Below are positions 23,476 to 31,273 of a DNA stretch of 34,530 nucleotides, one piece after another (positions within the stretch are counted from its first letter, which is position 1; the number at the start of each line of letters is the position of its first letter). Source of the stretch: Gemmatimonadota bacterium (GTDB lineage Bacteria; Latescibacterota; UBA2968; UBA8231); the NCBI GenBank assembly GCA_009841115.1, contig VXML01000038.1, positions 1-34,530 of the forward strand, in the 5' to 3' direction. A program made the translations under genes and the position numbers. The notes beneath the pieces are model-generated. The model was given only the letters and a program-made list of their open reading frames with translations, was not told the DNA's origin and did not search any database.

Positions 23476-24924
23476 ATGTCCCTGCCCAGTACTGCACCCG
23501 ACCTCAAAGCGCTCTGCCTCCACATCAATGCCCATTGTCCCGCCGGTGGCCTTTTTGAAGGCGACCGCACCCATTTACACCCGGACAGTAATCTGCCGTG
23601 GCGCATTGCCCCAGAGCCGTTTTGGCTTTCGCCGGCGCAACACCGCTACCTAGATCAACTCGGCGGCGTCCTCCATCAGTTTTACAAGGCCTCCAACCAG
23701 CTCTACCATCAGAGCGTCAAAGGCGTCGAGCCGCCTTGGATTCACGAGTACTTGGATTTGGGCAAACCCAGTGCCGTGCGCGAAATGGGCCTCTGGAACC
23801 GGATCAAATCCCAGCTGCCCTTGGTCATCCGCCCGGACCTGCTGCTCACCGAGGACGGCTTCAAGCTAGTCGAGCTAGACGCCATCCCCGGCGGCATGGG
23901 ATTCACCGCCCAAGTCTCGGAGGTCTATGCCGATCTCGGCTACGACATCATCGGCGGTGCCCGCGGCCTGATCGATCCATTCTACGAAGCTATCGCCGCT
24001 GTCGCCAAGGTGGATGAGCCGCATTTCGCTCTCTTCGTATCAGACGAGTCCGAGGCTTATCGCCGCGAAATGGAATGGCTGGTCGAGCGCTTGCAGGCGG
24101 CTGGCAAACCGGCCCGCAGTGCCCACCCGCGCGAGGCCCGCTTTGACGAAAGTGGCCTCTTTCTCCAAGGCGCTGACGAGTCGGCCCCTTGGCGCATTGA
24201 CGCGGCTTATCGCTTCTTTGAACTGTTCGATCTCAAAAACATCCCCAAGGCCGAGCTTTTTACCTATTTCACCAAGAAAAACGCCCTGTGCTTGACTCCG
24301 CCGCCAAAGGCATACCTTGAAGAAAAGCTCTGGTTGGCGTTCTACCACCACCCTGCGCTCAAATCCTATTGGCGCCGCGCCTTGGGCAAGGAGCCTTTTG
24401 CCGCCTTGGACAGCTTGATTCCGCGCTCGTGGATCGTCGATGCGCGGCCGCTGCCGCCCCACGCCATCATTCCCGGCCTCGACATTGGCGGCCAGCCCGT
24501 CAGCGACTGGCAGCAGTTGAAGCAGCTAACCAAGAAGCAGCGCGAGCTAGTGCTAAAGCCCTCGGGTTTTTCCAACATAGCCTATGAGAGCAAGGGCGTG
24601 TCCATCGGCCACGATTTGTCCGAAGCCGAATGGGCCGAGCGCGTGCAAGAGGCGCTCGACCGTTTTGCGCACCAGCCCTATATCTTGCAGGAATTCCACA
24701 AGGCTGCCCGCCGTACCGTGCGCTACTACGACTTCCACCGCGACGAGGTCGTGCCCATGCGGGGCCGGGTGATGCTGCGTCCTTACTATTACGTCATCGG
24801 CGATGCACCGCGCCTGTGCGGCATCCAAGCCCTTGTGTTCCCAGCCGACAAGAAGATCCTGCACGGCATGGTTGACGCTGCGATCATGCCCTGTGCCGCG
24901 TCCGCGGAAAAATCCTCCTTCTGA
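23476..24924 (+). CDS. ATP-grasp-like protein (possibly circularly permuted)
   Basis: A 482-residue soluble protein. The segment VIRPDLLLTEDGFKLVELDA followed by IPGGMG resembles the metal and substrate side of circularly permuted ATP-grasp enzymes. The C-terminal part with ELVLKPSGF (a Lys of the nucleotide-binding type), an ESKGVSIG loop and YILQEFHKA resembles the ATP-binding half. Such enzymes form amide or peptide bonds (for example glutathionylspermidine synthase relatives), but the reaction here is unknown. The start at ATG 23476 follows a good promoter. larE begins six bases after its stop and def overlaps larE, so the three form one operon. Family assignment is by motif reading only. 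Confidence 0.6.
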   Translation: MSLPSTAPDLKALCLHINAHCPAGGLFEGDRTHLHPDSNLPWRIAPEPFWLSPAQHRYLDQLGGVLHQFYKASNQLYHQSVKGVEPPWIHEYLDLGKPSAVREMGLWNRIKSQLPLVIRPDLLLTEDGFKLVELDAIPGGMGFTAQVSEVYADLGYDIIGGARGLIDPFYEAIAAVAKVDEPHFALFVSDESEAYRREMEWLVERLQAAGKPARSAHPREARFDESGLFLQGADESAPWRIDAAYRFFELFDLKNIPKAELFTYFTKKNALCLTPPPKAYLEEKLWLAFYHHPALKSYWRRALGKEPFAALDSLIPRSWIVDARPLPPHAIIPGLDIGGQPVSDWQQLKQLTKKQRELVLKPSGFSNIAYESKGVSIGHDLSEAEWAERVQEALDRFAHQPYILQEFHKAARRTVRYYDFHRDEVVPMRGRVMLRPYYYVIGDAPRLCGIQALVFPADKKILHGMVDAAIMPCAASAEKSSF

Positions 24925-24929
24925 TCGCC

Positions 24930-25979
24930 ATGGTTTCCCTAGACGAAAAACTAGCGCATCTCGAAGAAATTCTGCGCCCTATGGGGCAGGTTCTGGTCGG
25001 CTATTCGGGTGGAGTCGATAGTGCTACGCTGGCGGTGGCAGCCCAGCGAGTCTTGGGCGAGGGGGCCATCTGCGTCACTGCGGACTCTGAGAGCTATGCT
25101 ACCGGCGAGCTAGAGAAGGCCACTGAGATCACCCGCGAGTTCGGCATCCGCCACGAGGTGGTCAAGACCCGAGAGTTGGACAACCCCGACTACGCCAAAA
25201 ACGCGCCCAACCGCTGCTACTACTGCAAGCAAGAGCTCTTCACCCACATGGAGCAGCTAGCGCGTACGCTTAACGTCCATTATATCCTCTACGGCCAAAA
25301 CGCCGACGACATCGGCGATTTCCGCCCCGGGGCCACGGCTGCCCGCGAGCGCGGCGTACACGCGCCCTTAGCCGAGGCGGGTCTGACCAAGGACGACGTG
25401 CGCGCCCTAGCCAAGCGCTGGGGGCTGACGGTATGGGACCGCCCGGCCATGGCCTGCCTATCGTCGCGCTTTCCCTATGGCACGCCCGTTACCGCCGAGG
25501 GATTGCGACAAATTGACTGCGCCGAGCGCTATCTGCGCGAGGTTTGTGGCTTCGAGCAGGTTCGCGCCCGCCACCACGAGACACTGTCGCGCATTGAGTT
25601 GCCCGCTGAGGACTTGACGCGCCTGCTAGGTGACCCGAATGCGCGTCGGTCTTTGCTGGAGCGCTTGCGGGAAATCGGCTATTTGCAAGCTACCGTCGAT
25701 TTGTGCGGCTTTCGCTCCGGCAGCATGAACGAGGCGCTGCTCTCCATCGCCGACTCCGGTGCCGCCGAGCCGCTCTTTGCGCGGGTCAACCCGCTGCTCG
25801 CAGCGCATTCGCTACTGCCGGCCGCGTACGAGCAGCGCGACCAGATGCTCATCCTGCGCTTGCCCACAGCAGCCATCGCCCGCCTCGCTGAGGCCCGGTT
25901 GCGCTCGGCCCTAGTGGCCGCGTTTGCCGATTTGGGCTTGCGTTATATTGCCCTCGAATTAGACCCCTTGGACGCATGA
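24930..25979 (+). CDS. larE: ATP-dependent sacrificial sulfur transferase LarE
   Basis: A 349-residue PP-loop enzyme that adenylates the pincer-nucleotide precursor and donates sulfur during synthesis of the nickel-pincer cofactor of lactate racemase. The pyrophosphatase loop is YSGGVDSATL (residues 25-34). NRCYYCK carries Cys 96 and Cys 99, and PAMACLSSRFPYGTPVT carries Cys 176, the same number as the sacrificial Cys of Lactobacillus plantarum LarE. The CxxC pair plus Cys 176 also fits the variant that carries an iron-sulfur cluster instead of being sacrificial. A C-terminal extension of about 70 residues follows the usual core. No larA, larB or larC is present. Overlaps def by ATGA. Confidence 0.9.
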   Translation: MVSLDEKLAHLEEILRPMGQVLVGYSGGVDSATLAVAAQRVLGEGAICVTADSESYATGELEKATEITREFGIRHEVVKTRELDNPDYAKNAPNRCYYCKQELFTHMEQLARTLNVHYILYGQNADDIGDFRPGATAARERGVHAPLAEAGLTKDDVRALAKRWGLTVWDRPAMACLSSRFPYGTPVTAEGLRQIDCAERYLREVCGFEQVRARHHETLSRIELPAEDLTRLLGDPNARRSLLERLREIGYLQATVDLCGFRSGSMNEALLSIADSGAAEPLFARVNPLLAAHSLLPAAYEQRDQMLILRLPTAAIARLAEARLRSALVAAFADLGLRYIALELDPLDA

Positions 25980-26509
25980 AACGCGAAATTGCGCTGTTCG
26001 GGGCGCAGTGTCTCCGCCAGACGTGTGCTCGGGTCGCAGAGGTGGATGACGCCATTCGCGCCCTCGTCACTGACCTCTGCGACTCCATGCGTGCCGCGGA
26101 GGGGGTCGGGCTTGCCGCCCCGCAGATTGGCGTCCTCAAGCGGGTCTGCGTCGTTGATGTGACTGCTCATCAGCCAAACCACCAACCCGTGGTCTTAATC
26201 AATCCCAAGATCACGGACCACGAGGGCGAGCAAATCGGCGAAGAGGGTTGTCTGAGCTTTCCCGACCTGTTCGGCGACGTCAAGCGCTACGCTTGGGTCG
26301 AAGTCGAGGCCGTTGGCTTGGATGGCCAGCCTTTCAAGACTGAAGGCGAAGGCTTTTACGCCCGCGCCCTCCAGCACGAAATTGACCACCTCGACGGCAA
26401 GCTCTTCATCGACCACCTCAGCCCGCTCAAGCGCCAGCTCATGCGCGGCGCGCTCAAGCGGTTGAAAAAAGAGAGCGCCGCGCAGGCCAAAGCCTCGGCC
26501 ATCCATTGA
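25976..26509 (+). CDS. def: Peptide deformylase
   Basis: A 177-residue metalloenzyme that removes the formyl group from nascent N-terminal methionine. The three motifs are EGVGLAAPQIG (residues 42-52), EEGCLSFP (Cys metal ligand) and ALQHEIDHLDGKLF (two His ligands and the catalytic Glu). The length is normal. The ATG overlaps the larE stop (ATGA). There is no fmt nearby, which is its usual partner. Confidence 0.97.
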   Translation: MKREIALFGAQCLRQTCARVAEVDDAIRALVTDLCDSMRAAEGVGLAAPQIGVLKRVCVVDVTAHQPNHQPVVLINPKITDHEGEQIGEEGCLSFPDLFGDVKRYAWVEVEAVGLDGQPFKTEGEGFYARALQHEIDHLDGKLFIDHLSPLKRQLMRGALKRLKKESAAQAKASAIH

Positions 26510-26547
26510 CAGCATTTAGTCCGGCTCTTACCTTATCAGAACGAAAC

Positions 26548-26624
26548 GGGGGCGTAGTTCAGTTGGTTAGAACGTCGGCCTGTCACGCCGAAGGTCGCGA
26601 GTTCGAGTCTCGTCGTCCCCGCCA
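26548..26624 (+). tRNA. tRNA-Asp (anticodon GUC)
   Basis: A 77-base cloverleaf. The acceptor GGGGGCG (26548-26554) pairs with CGTCCCC, with one G-T pair. The D arm is GTTC/GAAC, the anticodon stem TCGGC/GCCGA with loop CTGTCAC (26580-26586), anticodon GTC at 26582-26584, and the T arm is GCGAG/CTCGT around TTCGAGT. The 3' CCA is encoded (26622-26624). A terminator follows eight bases later. Confidence 0.98.
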
Positions 26625-26631
26625 TTTTGCC

Positions 26632-26675
26632 AGCTCCTTGAGCGCGCTTTGCGCGGTTGAGGAGCTTTTCTTTTG
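26632..26675 (+). terminator. Rho-independent terminator after tRNA-Asp
   Basis: A 16-base stem, AGCTCCTTGAGCGCGC (26632-26647) with its partner at 26651-26666, has two wobble pairs and one mismatch around a TTT loop. TTTCTTTT follows. It ends the tRNA transcript just before the aldolase gene. Confidence 0.88.
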
Positions 26676-26711
26676 TCAATTTCTACTTCTCACATGCTAG
26701 AAAGGTATAAA

Positions 26712-27623
26712 ATGCAAGATCGCATCCGCGAAATTCTAAGCTGGTATGGCAGCGACAACCCCGGCACTTTGACCAACTTGGCGCGGCTGCTCAACCACGG
26801 CGCGCTCGGCGGCACGGGCAAGCTGGTCATCCTGCCAGTAGATCAGGGCGTTGAGCACGGCCCCGGGCGCAGCTTTGCCCCCAATCCGCCCGCATACGAT
26901 CCGCGCTATCACTTTGAACTGGCCATTGACGCTGGCCTTAGTGCGTACGCCGCTCCGCTCGGGTTCCTCGAAGCCGGCGCGCGCGACTACGCTGGCGATC
27001 TGCCGCTGATCCTCAAGCTCAACAACCGCGAAAACCTCCACTCCGACGCGGACCCTACGCAGTCGCTCACCGGCTCCATTTCCGCCGCCCTGCGCTTGGG
27101 TTGTGTTGGCATCGGCTACACGGTCTATCCGGGTTCGGCCCTGCGGCAGGAGATGTACGAGAAGCTGCAAGCTCTGGCCGAAGAGGCCAAGCGGTACGGT
27201 TTGGTCGTGGTGGTTTGGTCCTATCCGCGCGGCACGGACTTGAGCAAGGAAGGGGAGACCGCGCTCGACGTCACTGCGTACGCCGCTCAAATCGCCGCCC
27301 AGCTAGGGGCCCATGTCATCAAGGTCAAACCGCCTACGGCCCACATTGAGCAAGACGAAGCCCGCAAGGCGTATGCAGATGTGCCGACTGGTACTTTGGC
27401 CGAGTGCGTGAGCCACGTGGTGCAATCGGCGTTCAACGGGAGGCGCGTAGTGATCTTTTCTGGCGGCCCTGCTAAGGGCGAAGAAGAAATTATCGAGGAG
27501 ATCACTGGCATCCGCGATGGCGGCGGCTTTGGCTCCATCATCGGCCGCAATGCCTTCCAGCGCGAGCGCGGGCAGGCTCTGGACCTGTTGCAGCGGATTG
27601 TGGGGATTTACGCCGACAAGTAA
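26712..27623 (+). CDS. Class I fructose-bisphosphate aldolase (archaeal/DhnA type)
   Basis: A 303-residue Schiff-base aldolase of the DhnA/FbaB family, which interconverts fructose 1,6-bisphosphate with dihydroxyacetone phosphate and glyceraldehyde 3-phosphate. Recognised segments are LVILPVDQGVEHGPGRSF, VGIGYTVYPGSA, VVVVWSYPRG, HVIKVKPPT (with the Schiff-base Lys) and the phosphate-binding FSGGPAKGEEE and GSIIGRNAFQR. I chose ATG 26712, with AAAGG seven bases upstream, over longer TTG or ATG starts at 26673 and 26694 that would reach into the tRNA terminator. It lies six bases upstream of the PhyH-like gene. Confidence 0.92.
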   Translation: MQDRIREILSWYGSDNPGTLTNLARLLNHGALGGTGKLVILPVDQGVEHGPGRSFAPNPPAYDPRYHFELAIDAGLSAYAAPLGFLEAGARDYAGDLPLILKLNNRENLHSDADPTQSLTGSISAALRLGCVGIGYTVYPGSALRQEMYEKLQALAEEAKRYGLVVVVWSYPRGTDLSKEGETALDVTAYAAQIAAQLGAHVIKVKPPTAHIEQDEARKAYADVPTGTLAECVSHVVQSAFNGRRVVIFSGGPAKGEEEIIEEITGIRDGGGFGSIIGRNAFQRERGQALDLLQRIVGIYADK

Positions 27624-27629
27624 TAGCAA

Positions 27630-28442
27630 ATGCACATCACCGACGCCCAACTCGCTACGTACAAAGAACAGGGCTTCCTGATCGTCGAGAATTTCCTTAC
27701 CAAAGACGAACAGCAAGCCGCGCTCGATGGCTTCTTCACTCATTTTGCTCCGTCCTACGACCAATACCTAGCCAACGACCGCCGCAACGACACCCCTAGG
27801 CAAATACTCTTCCCTTGGGACCACTCCGGCCTCAATCACGTCACCGTTCATCCCGATCTGATTGACGCGGCTGAACGGGTCTTAGGCACGCGCGAGATTC
27901 GCCTCTGCGAAGGGCACTTGGGAATGAAATACGCTGGCGAGGAATACGGGACCAATTTTCACATCGACTACGGCAACAACACACTGGGGCCGATTATCGA
28001 GCCCGACGATTTTATGAATTTGGTGTGTTTCTATTGCTTCGACGATGTCGAGGAAGGCATGGCTCCGATCCGCATGGTGCCCAAGGGCCGCTCCGACGCG
28101 GAAGCTGTGCCGATGATCGTCCCCGGCGGCTCGGTGTGTCTTTACAGCGTCTTCACCCGCCACGCCGCCTCGGATTTCACTGCGCCAGCGGGGCACCGCC
28201 CGGTCATGTGGGTGGGTTTCACCCGCAAGGATCGGCCCTGGGATGGAGGTCGCACCTTCACGTATAAGAGCGGTGCCCAAGGTGCGGCCATGAACCGCTT
28301 CATGGCCGAAGCCACCCCGCGCCAGCGCGAATTGCTGGGCTTCCCGCCGCCGGGCGATCCGCTGTGGACAGAAGAATTTATCGCGGGGATGGCGACGCGG
28401 TATCCGGGATTTGACGCGGAACCGTATTACGCGGCAAGATAA
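27630..28442 (+). CDS. Phytanoyl-CoA dioxygenase (PhyH) family protein
   Basis: A 270-residue Fe(II)/2-oxoglutarate dioxygenase. The facial triad is His 111 and Asp 113 (NFHIDYG) with a distal His 178 (FTRHAASDF); the RPVMWVGFTRK strand follows with a candidate 2-oxoglutarate Arg (HRP). The N terminus ITDAQLATYKEQGFLIVENF is typical for the family. The substrate is unknown; members hydroxylate lipids, ectoine and many small molecules. It follows the aldolase by six bases and ends three bases before the convergent oppF. Such genes are often multiplied in sponge- and marine-associated uncultured bacteria. Confidence 0.9.
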   Translation: MHITDAQLATYKEQGFLIVENFLTKDEQQAALDGFFTHFAPSYDQYLANDRRNDTPRQILFPWDHSGLNHVTVHPDLIDAAERVLGTREIRLCEGHLGMKYAGEEYGTNFHIDYGNNTLGPIIEPDDFMNLVCFYCFDDVEEGMAPIRMVPKGRSDAEAVPMIVPGGSVCLYSVFTRHAASDFTAPAGHRPVMWVGFTRKDRPWDGGRTFTYKSGAQGAAMNRFMAEATPRQRELLGFPPPGDPLWTEEFIAGMATRYPGFDAEPYYAAR

Positions 28443-28445
28443 GAG

Positions 28446-29459
28446 CTACACGCCCTGCAACTCTAACTCGTCTTTGTGGTGGCAAGCGGCTAAGTGCGCT
28501 TCGCCTTCCAGCGCGGGCATCTGCTGGCTGCACAGGTCGCTTTTGTAGCGGCAGCGCGGTGCGAACGCGCACCCTTGGTCGTCGGTCGGCGTTGGCTCGC
28601 CCGCTTCGCTGGCGTCTTCGTCGTCCTCCATCCACGAGGCATGGGGGTCGGGCGCGGGCGCGGCCTCTAGCAACATGGCCGTATAGGGGTGCTGCGGTTG
28701 GGTAAAGAGAGTTTCGGTTGCGGCCTGTTCCACGATCCGGCCTTGGTACATGACGGCCACTTCATCGCAGAGATAGCGCACCACGCTCAGGTCGTGGGCG
28801 ATAAAGAGCAGGGTGAGGTCGAGGTCGGTCTGCAATTGGCGGAGCAAGTTGAGGATCTGCGCTTGCACGCTGACGTCGAGTGCGGAGACTGGCTCGTCGG
28901 CGACGATGAGCGATGGGCTCAAGGCCAAGGCGCGGGCAATGCCGATGCGCTGTCGCTGGCCGCCGGAGAAGGCGTGCGGATAGCGGCGCGCATATCTGGG
29001 GTCGAGTCCCACTCGCTCCATCAGCTCGCCCACGCGTGCGTGGCTATCGCGCGCCGACCAGCCATAAGACCGGAGCGGCTCGGCGATTAGATCGCGCACG
29101 GGCATCCGCGGATTTAGGGACGAGTACGGGTCTTGGAAGATCATTTGCATCTGCCGGCGGGCTTGGACGACTTCGCGGCGGCCGAGTTGGGCCATATCGA
29201 CGACCTGCCCGTCCTGTTGGCGAAAGAGGATCTCTCCTTCGGTCGGGTCTAGGGCGCGGAGGATCATCCGCCCGGTGGTGGTCTTGCCGCAGCCGCTCTC
29301 GCCGACCAGCCCCAAAATTTTGCCTTGGGCGAGCGAGAAGCTCACGCCATCCACGGCCTTTACCCAACCCGTTTGTCGCTGTAAAAGCCCCCGGTGTACG
29401 GGAAAGTGCTTTTTTAACCCTCGCACTTGCAGGAGGGCGTCTGTGGCCTCGTTGGACAT
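28446..29459 (-). CDS. Oligo/dipeptide ABC transporter ATP-binding protein (OppF type)
   Basis: A 337-residue ATPase. Walker A GESGCGKTTTG, Q-loop FQDPYSSLNPRM, signature FSGGQRQRIGIARAL, Walker B LIVADEPVSALDV and the switch His in FIAHDLSVV are all intact. The C-terminal oligo_HPY region (HPYTAMLLEAAP) ends in a Cys cluster (GCAFAPRCRYKSDLCSQQMP). An acidic insert (EDDEDASEAGEPTP) precedes the Cys cluster. The start at ATG 29459 is supported by AGGAGG about 12 bases upstream, inside the end of oppD. It energises uptake of peptides or other substrates with an OppBC-like permease, which is not here. Confidence 0.93.
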   Translation of the reverse strand: MSNEATDALLQVRGLKKHFPVHRGLLQRQTGWVKAVDGVSFSLAQGKILGLVGESGCGKTTTGRMILRALDPTEGEILFRQQDGQVVDMAQLGRREVVQARRQMQMIFQDPYSSLNPRMPVRDLIAEPLRSYGWSARDSHARVGELMERVGLDPRYARRYPHAFSGGQRQRIGIARALALSPSLIVADEPVSALDVSVQAQILNLLRQLQTDLDLTLLFIAHDLSVVRYLCDEVAVMYQGRIVEQAATETLFTQPQHPYTAMLLEAAPAPDPHASWMEDDEDASEAGEPTPTDDQGCAFAPRCRYKSDLCSQQMPALEGEAHLAACHHKDELELQGV

Positions 29460-29463
29460 TGGG

Positions 29464-30471
29464 CTAGTCCCCTCCTTCCTCGGTGTGGATGAAACAACGG
29501 GTGTGGTGATGTGGCCCCACTTCTGCGGACGCGGGCATTTGCTGCTCGCAAATGGGGCCGACCTTTTGCGTGCAGCGGGTGTGGAAGGGGCATCCCTCGG
29601 GTAGGGCGTACGCGCTGGGGACGCTGCCTTCAATTGGTTCGATGTGCCGGCGTTTGCCCGTCAGACTGGGGATGGATTGCAATAGGGCCGCGGTATAGGG
29701 ATGCGCCGGGCTGTCGAAAATTGCAGCTACTGGCCCCTCTTCGACGATCCGCCCCATGTACATCACATAGACGTATTCGACCGTGTGCGCGATCACGCCT
29801 AGATCGTGAGTGATTAGCATGAGCGCCAGTCCCAATTCGCGCTGGAGTCGCTGGATTAGCTTGAGCACCCGCGCTTGCACGGTTACGTCGAGTGCCGTAG
29901 TTGGCTCGTCGGCGATCAAGAGCCGCGGATTGCTCGCCAGCGCCATGGCAATCATCGCCCGCTGGCGCATGCCGCCCGAGAGCTGGAAGGGATAGTCGTC
30001 GGCGCGATCCTGCGGATCTGGGATGCCGACTAAGTGCAACAGCTCGACGACCCGCTGCCGCGTTGCTTCTGAGGATAGCGAGTCGTGGAGTTGGATCATC
30101 TCGGCGATTTGGTTGCCAATGGTGTGTACCGGCGAGAACGCGGTCATTGGCTCTTGGAAGATCATGGAGATGTCGCCGCCTCGGATCTGATGCATCTCGT
30201 CGCTGTGTGCGTCGAGCGCGGCGAGATCGATCTCGCGCTCGTCCAGCTTGCGGCGGTAACGGATGTGGCCGCTGGTTATCTCGGCTGCTGGCGGCAAAAT
30301 CTGCAGCAGGGCGTTGGAGGTCATGGTCTTGCCGCAACCGCTCTCGCCGACGATGCCCACGGCTTGGCCGGTGTTGATGCGGAAGCTGACGCCGTTGAGC
30401 GGCCGCACCACGCCCTCGTCACGGGTGATGCGCACGCTCAGGTCGTGGACGTCGAGTAGGGGAGAGTTCAT
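29464..30471 (-). CDS. Oligo/dipeptide ABC transporter ATP-binding protein (OppD type)
   Basis: A 335-residue ATPase, partner of the following OppF-type protein. Walker A GESGCGKTMTS, Q-loop FQEPMTAFSPVH, signature LSGGMRQRAMIAMAL, Walker B LLIADEPTTALDV and the switch His ITHDLGVI. The oligo_HPY tail has HPYTAALLQSIP and the Cys cluster GCPFHTRCTQKVGPICEQQM. I chose ATG 30471 by homology (NSPLLDVHDLSVRI); an upstream GTG at 30531 would overlap the toxin-antitoxin region. The permease and binding-protein genes that normally precede it are absent; an AT-rich accessory block begins 35 bases upstream. Confidence 0.92.
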   Translation of the reverse strand: MNSPLLDVHDLSVRITRDEGVVRPLNGVSFRINTGQAVGIVGESGCGKTMTSNALLQILPPAAEITSGHIRYRRKLDEREIDLAALDAHSDEMHQIRGGDISMIFQEPMTAFSPVHTIGNQIAEMIQLHDSLSSEATRQRVVELLHLVGIPDPQDRADDYPFQLSGGMRQRAMIAMALASNPRLLIADEPTTALDVTVQARVLKLIQRLQRELGLALMLITHDLGVIAHTVEYVYVMYMGRIVEEGPVAAIFDSPAHPYTAALLQSIPSLTGKRRHIEPIEGSVPSAYALPEGCPFHTRCTQKVGPICEQQMPASAEVGPHHHTRCFIHTEEGGD

Positions 30472-30505
30472 AAAGCGTTTGAAGTGGCTAAGCGGTCTCT
30501 GGTGT

Positions 30506-30694
30506 CTAGTCTTCAATTGCTGATGAAGCACCTTGTTCGGCGGTCTTTTTCATGGCAGACAGATCCACAATCTGCCGACCTTCCGCCTTTTCCTTGCTCT
30601 GGAGATAGGCAACGAGAGCTTCGATATCATACCCATGTTCCCGTGCAATGCTGTCTTTAATCCGCCACAGTTCCTCGATGATTTCATCAGACAT
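30506..30694 (-). CDS. Putative antitoxin paired with the PIN toxin
   Basis: A 62-residue helical protein, MSDEIIEELWRIKDSIAREH at the N terminus, then YDIEALVAYLQSKE. The ATG 30694 overlaps the toxin's stop by eight bases and GGAGG stands eight bases upstream inside the toxin gene, so it is translationally coupled. Small proteins of this type commonly follow VapC-like PIN genes in cyanobacteria and uncultured phyla. There is no DNA-binding domain that I can recognise. An antitoxin role is inferred from position and coupling. Confidence 0.65.
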   Translation of the reverse strand: MSDEIIEELWRIKDSIAREHGYDIEALVAYLQSKEKAEGRQIVDLSAMKKTAEQGASSAIED

Positions 30695-31181
30695 CTTCAA
30701 ATCCTCCCATAAGTTCTTGGGGTGTGCAGATTTCTGGACAGGTATGGTCATGTAGAAGGCAAACTCTTCGCATGATGGGTTTGGTTTCGGCATTATCGAT
30801 ATGGCGGTAATTCCAAGTCAAGAGATAATCGATCCCATGAACAGCGGATATGGCAATATGCTGGGCATCGTCCAATGCCTTGGCCGGAAGTGCTTTGTCG
30901 TGAAGAAGTGCTTTGGACAACCCAACCACGGCCTCTGTAATCGGCAGTATGGGAATACCGGATAACGCTTCGAGACGCCGCCTTCTCGCCTCGGCGTCGC
31001 CCCGGCCAGCTTCCTCAATCGTAATATCGGATGTATAGAGGTCAAATCGGGTCCTCTGTGTTTCCCACCAGTCAACCGTGACTTTTGTCCAAGCAGCCGC
31101 CACTAAGCCGCTCGTAGGTCGAGCAGTCAAATAGGAGATGACTGAGGTCTCAATATAGACCGCTTTCTTATCCATTGCCAT
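30687..31181 (-). CDS. PIN-domain toxin, VapC-like
   Basis: A 164-residue PIN-domain endoribonuclease-like protein. VYIETSVISYLTARP at the N terminus carries the first acidic residue (Glu in place of the more usual Asp, as in this VapC subgroup). The second acidic site is in TSDITIEEAGRGD, the third in KALDDAQHIAISAVHGIDYL, and LLTWNYRHIDN completes the core. VapC-type toxins cleave tRNA or rRNA. The start is ATG 31181, with ATG two codons later as an alternative. It is first in the pair, before the presumed antitoxin, in a block visibly richer in AT than the metabolic genes to the left. Confidence 0.88.
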   Translation of the reverse strand: MAMDKKAVYIETSVISYLTARPTSGLVAAAWTKVTVDWWETQRTRFDLYTSDITIEEAGRGDAEARRRRLEALSGIPILPITEAVVGLSKALLHDKALPAKALDDAQHIAISAVHGIDYLLTWNYRHIDNAETKPIMRRVCLLHDHTCPEICTPQELMGGFEDV

Positions 31182-31273
31182 CAGTCTTCGCTATCTCCAT
31201 CATAGCTGTTTCATAGCGTAGCCGCGTCCAGCCGCAAAAGCGTTTGGTTTTGAGAATTCATCGCATCTGGCTT

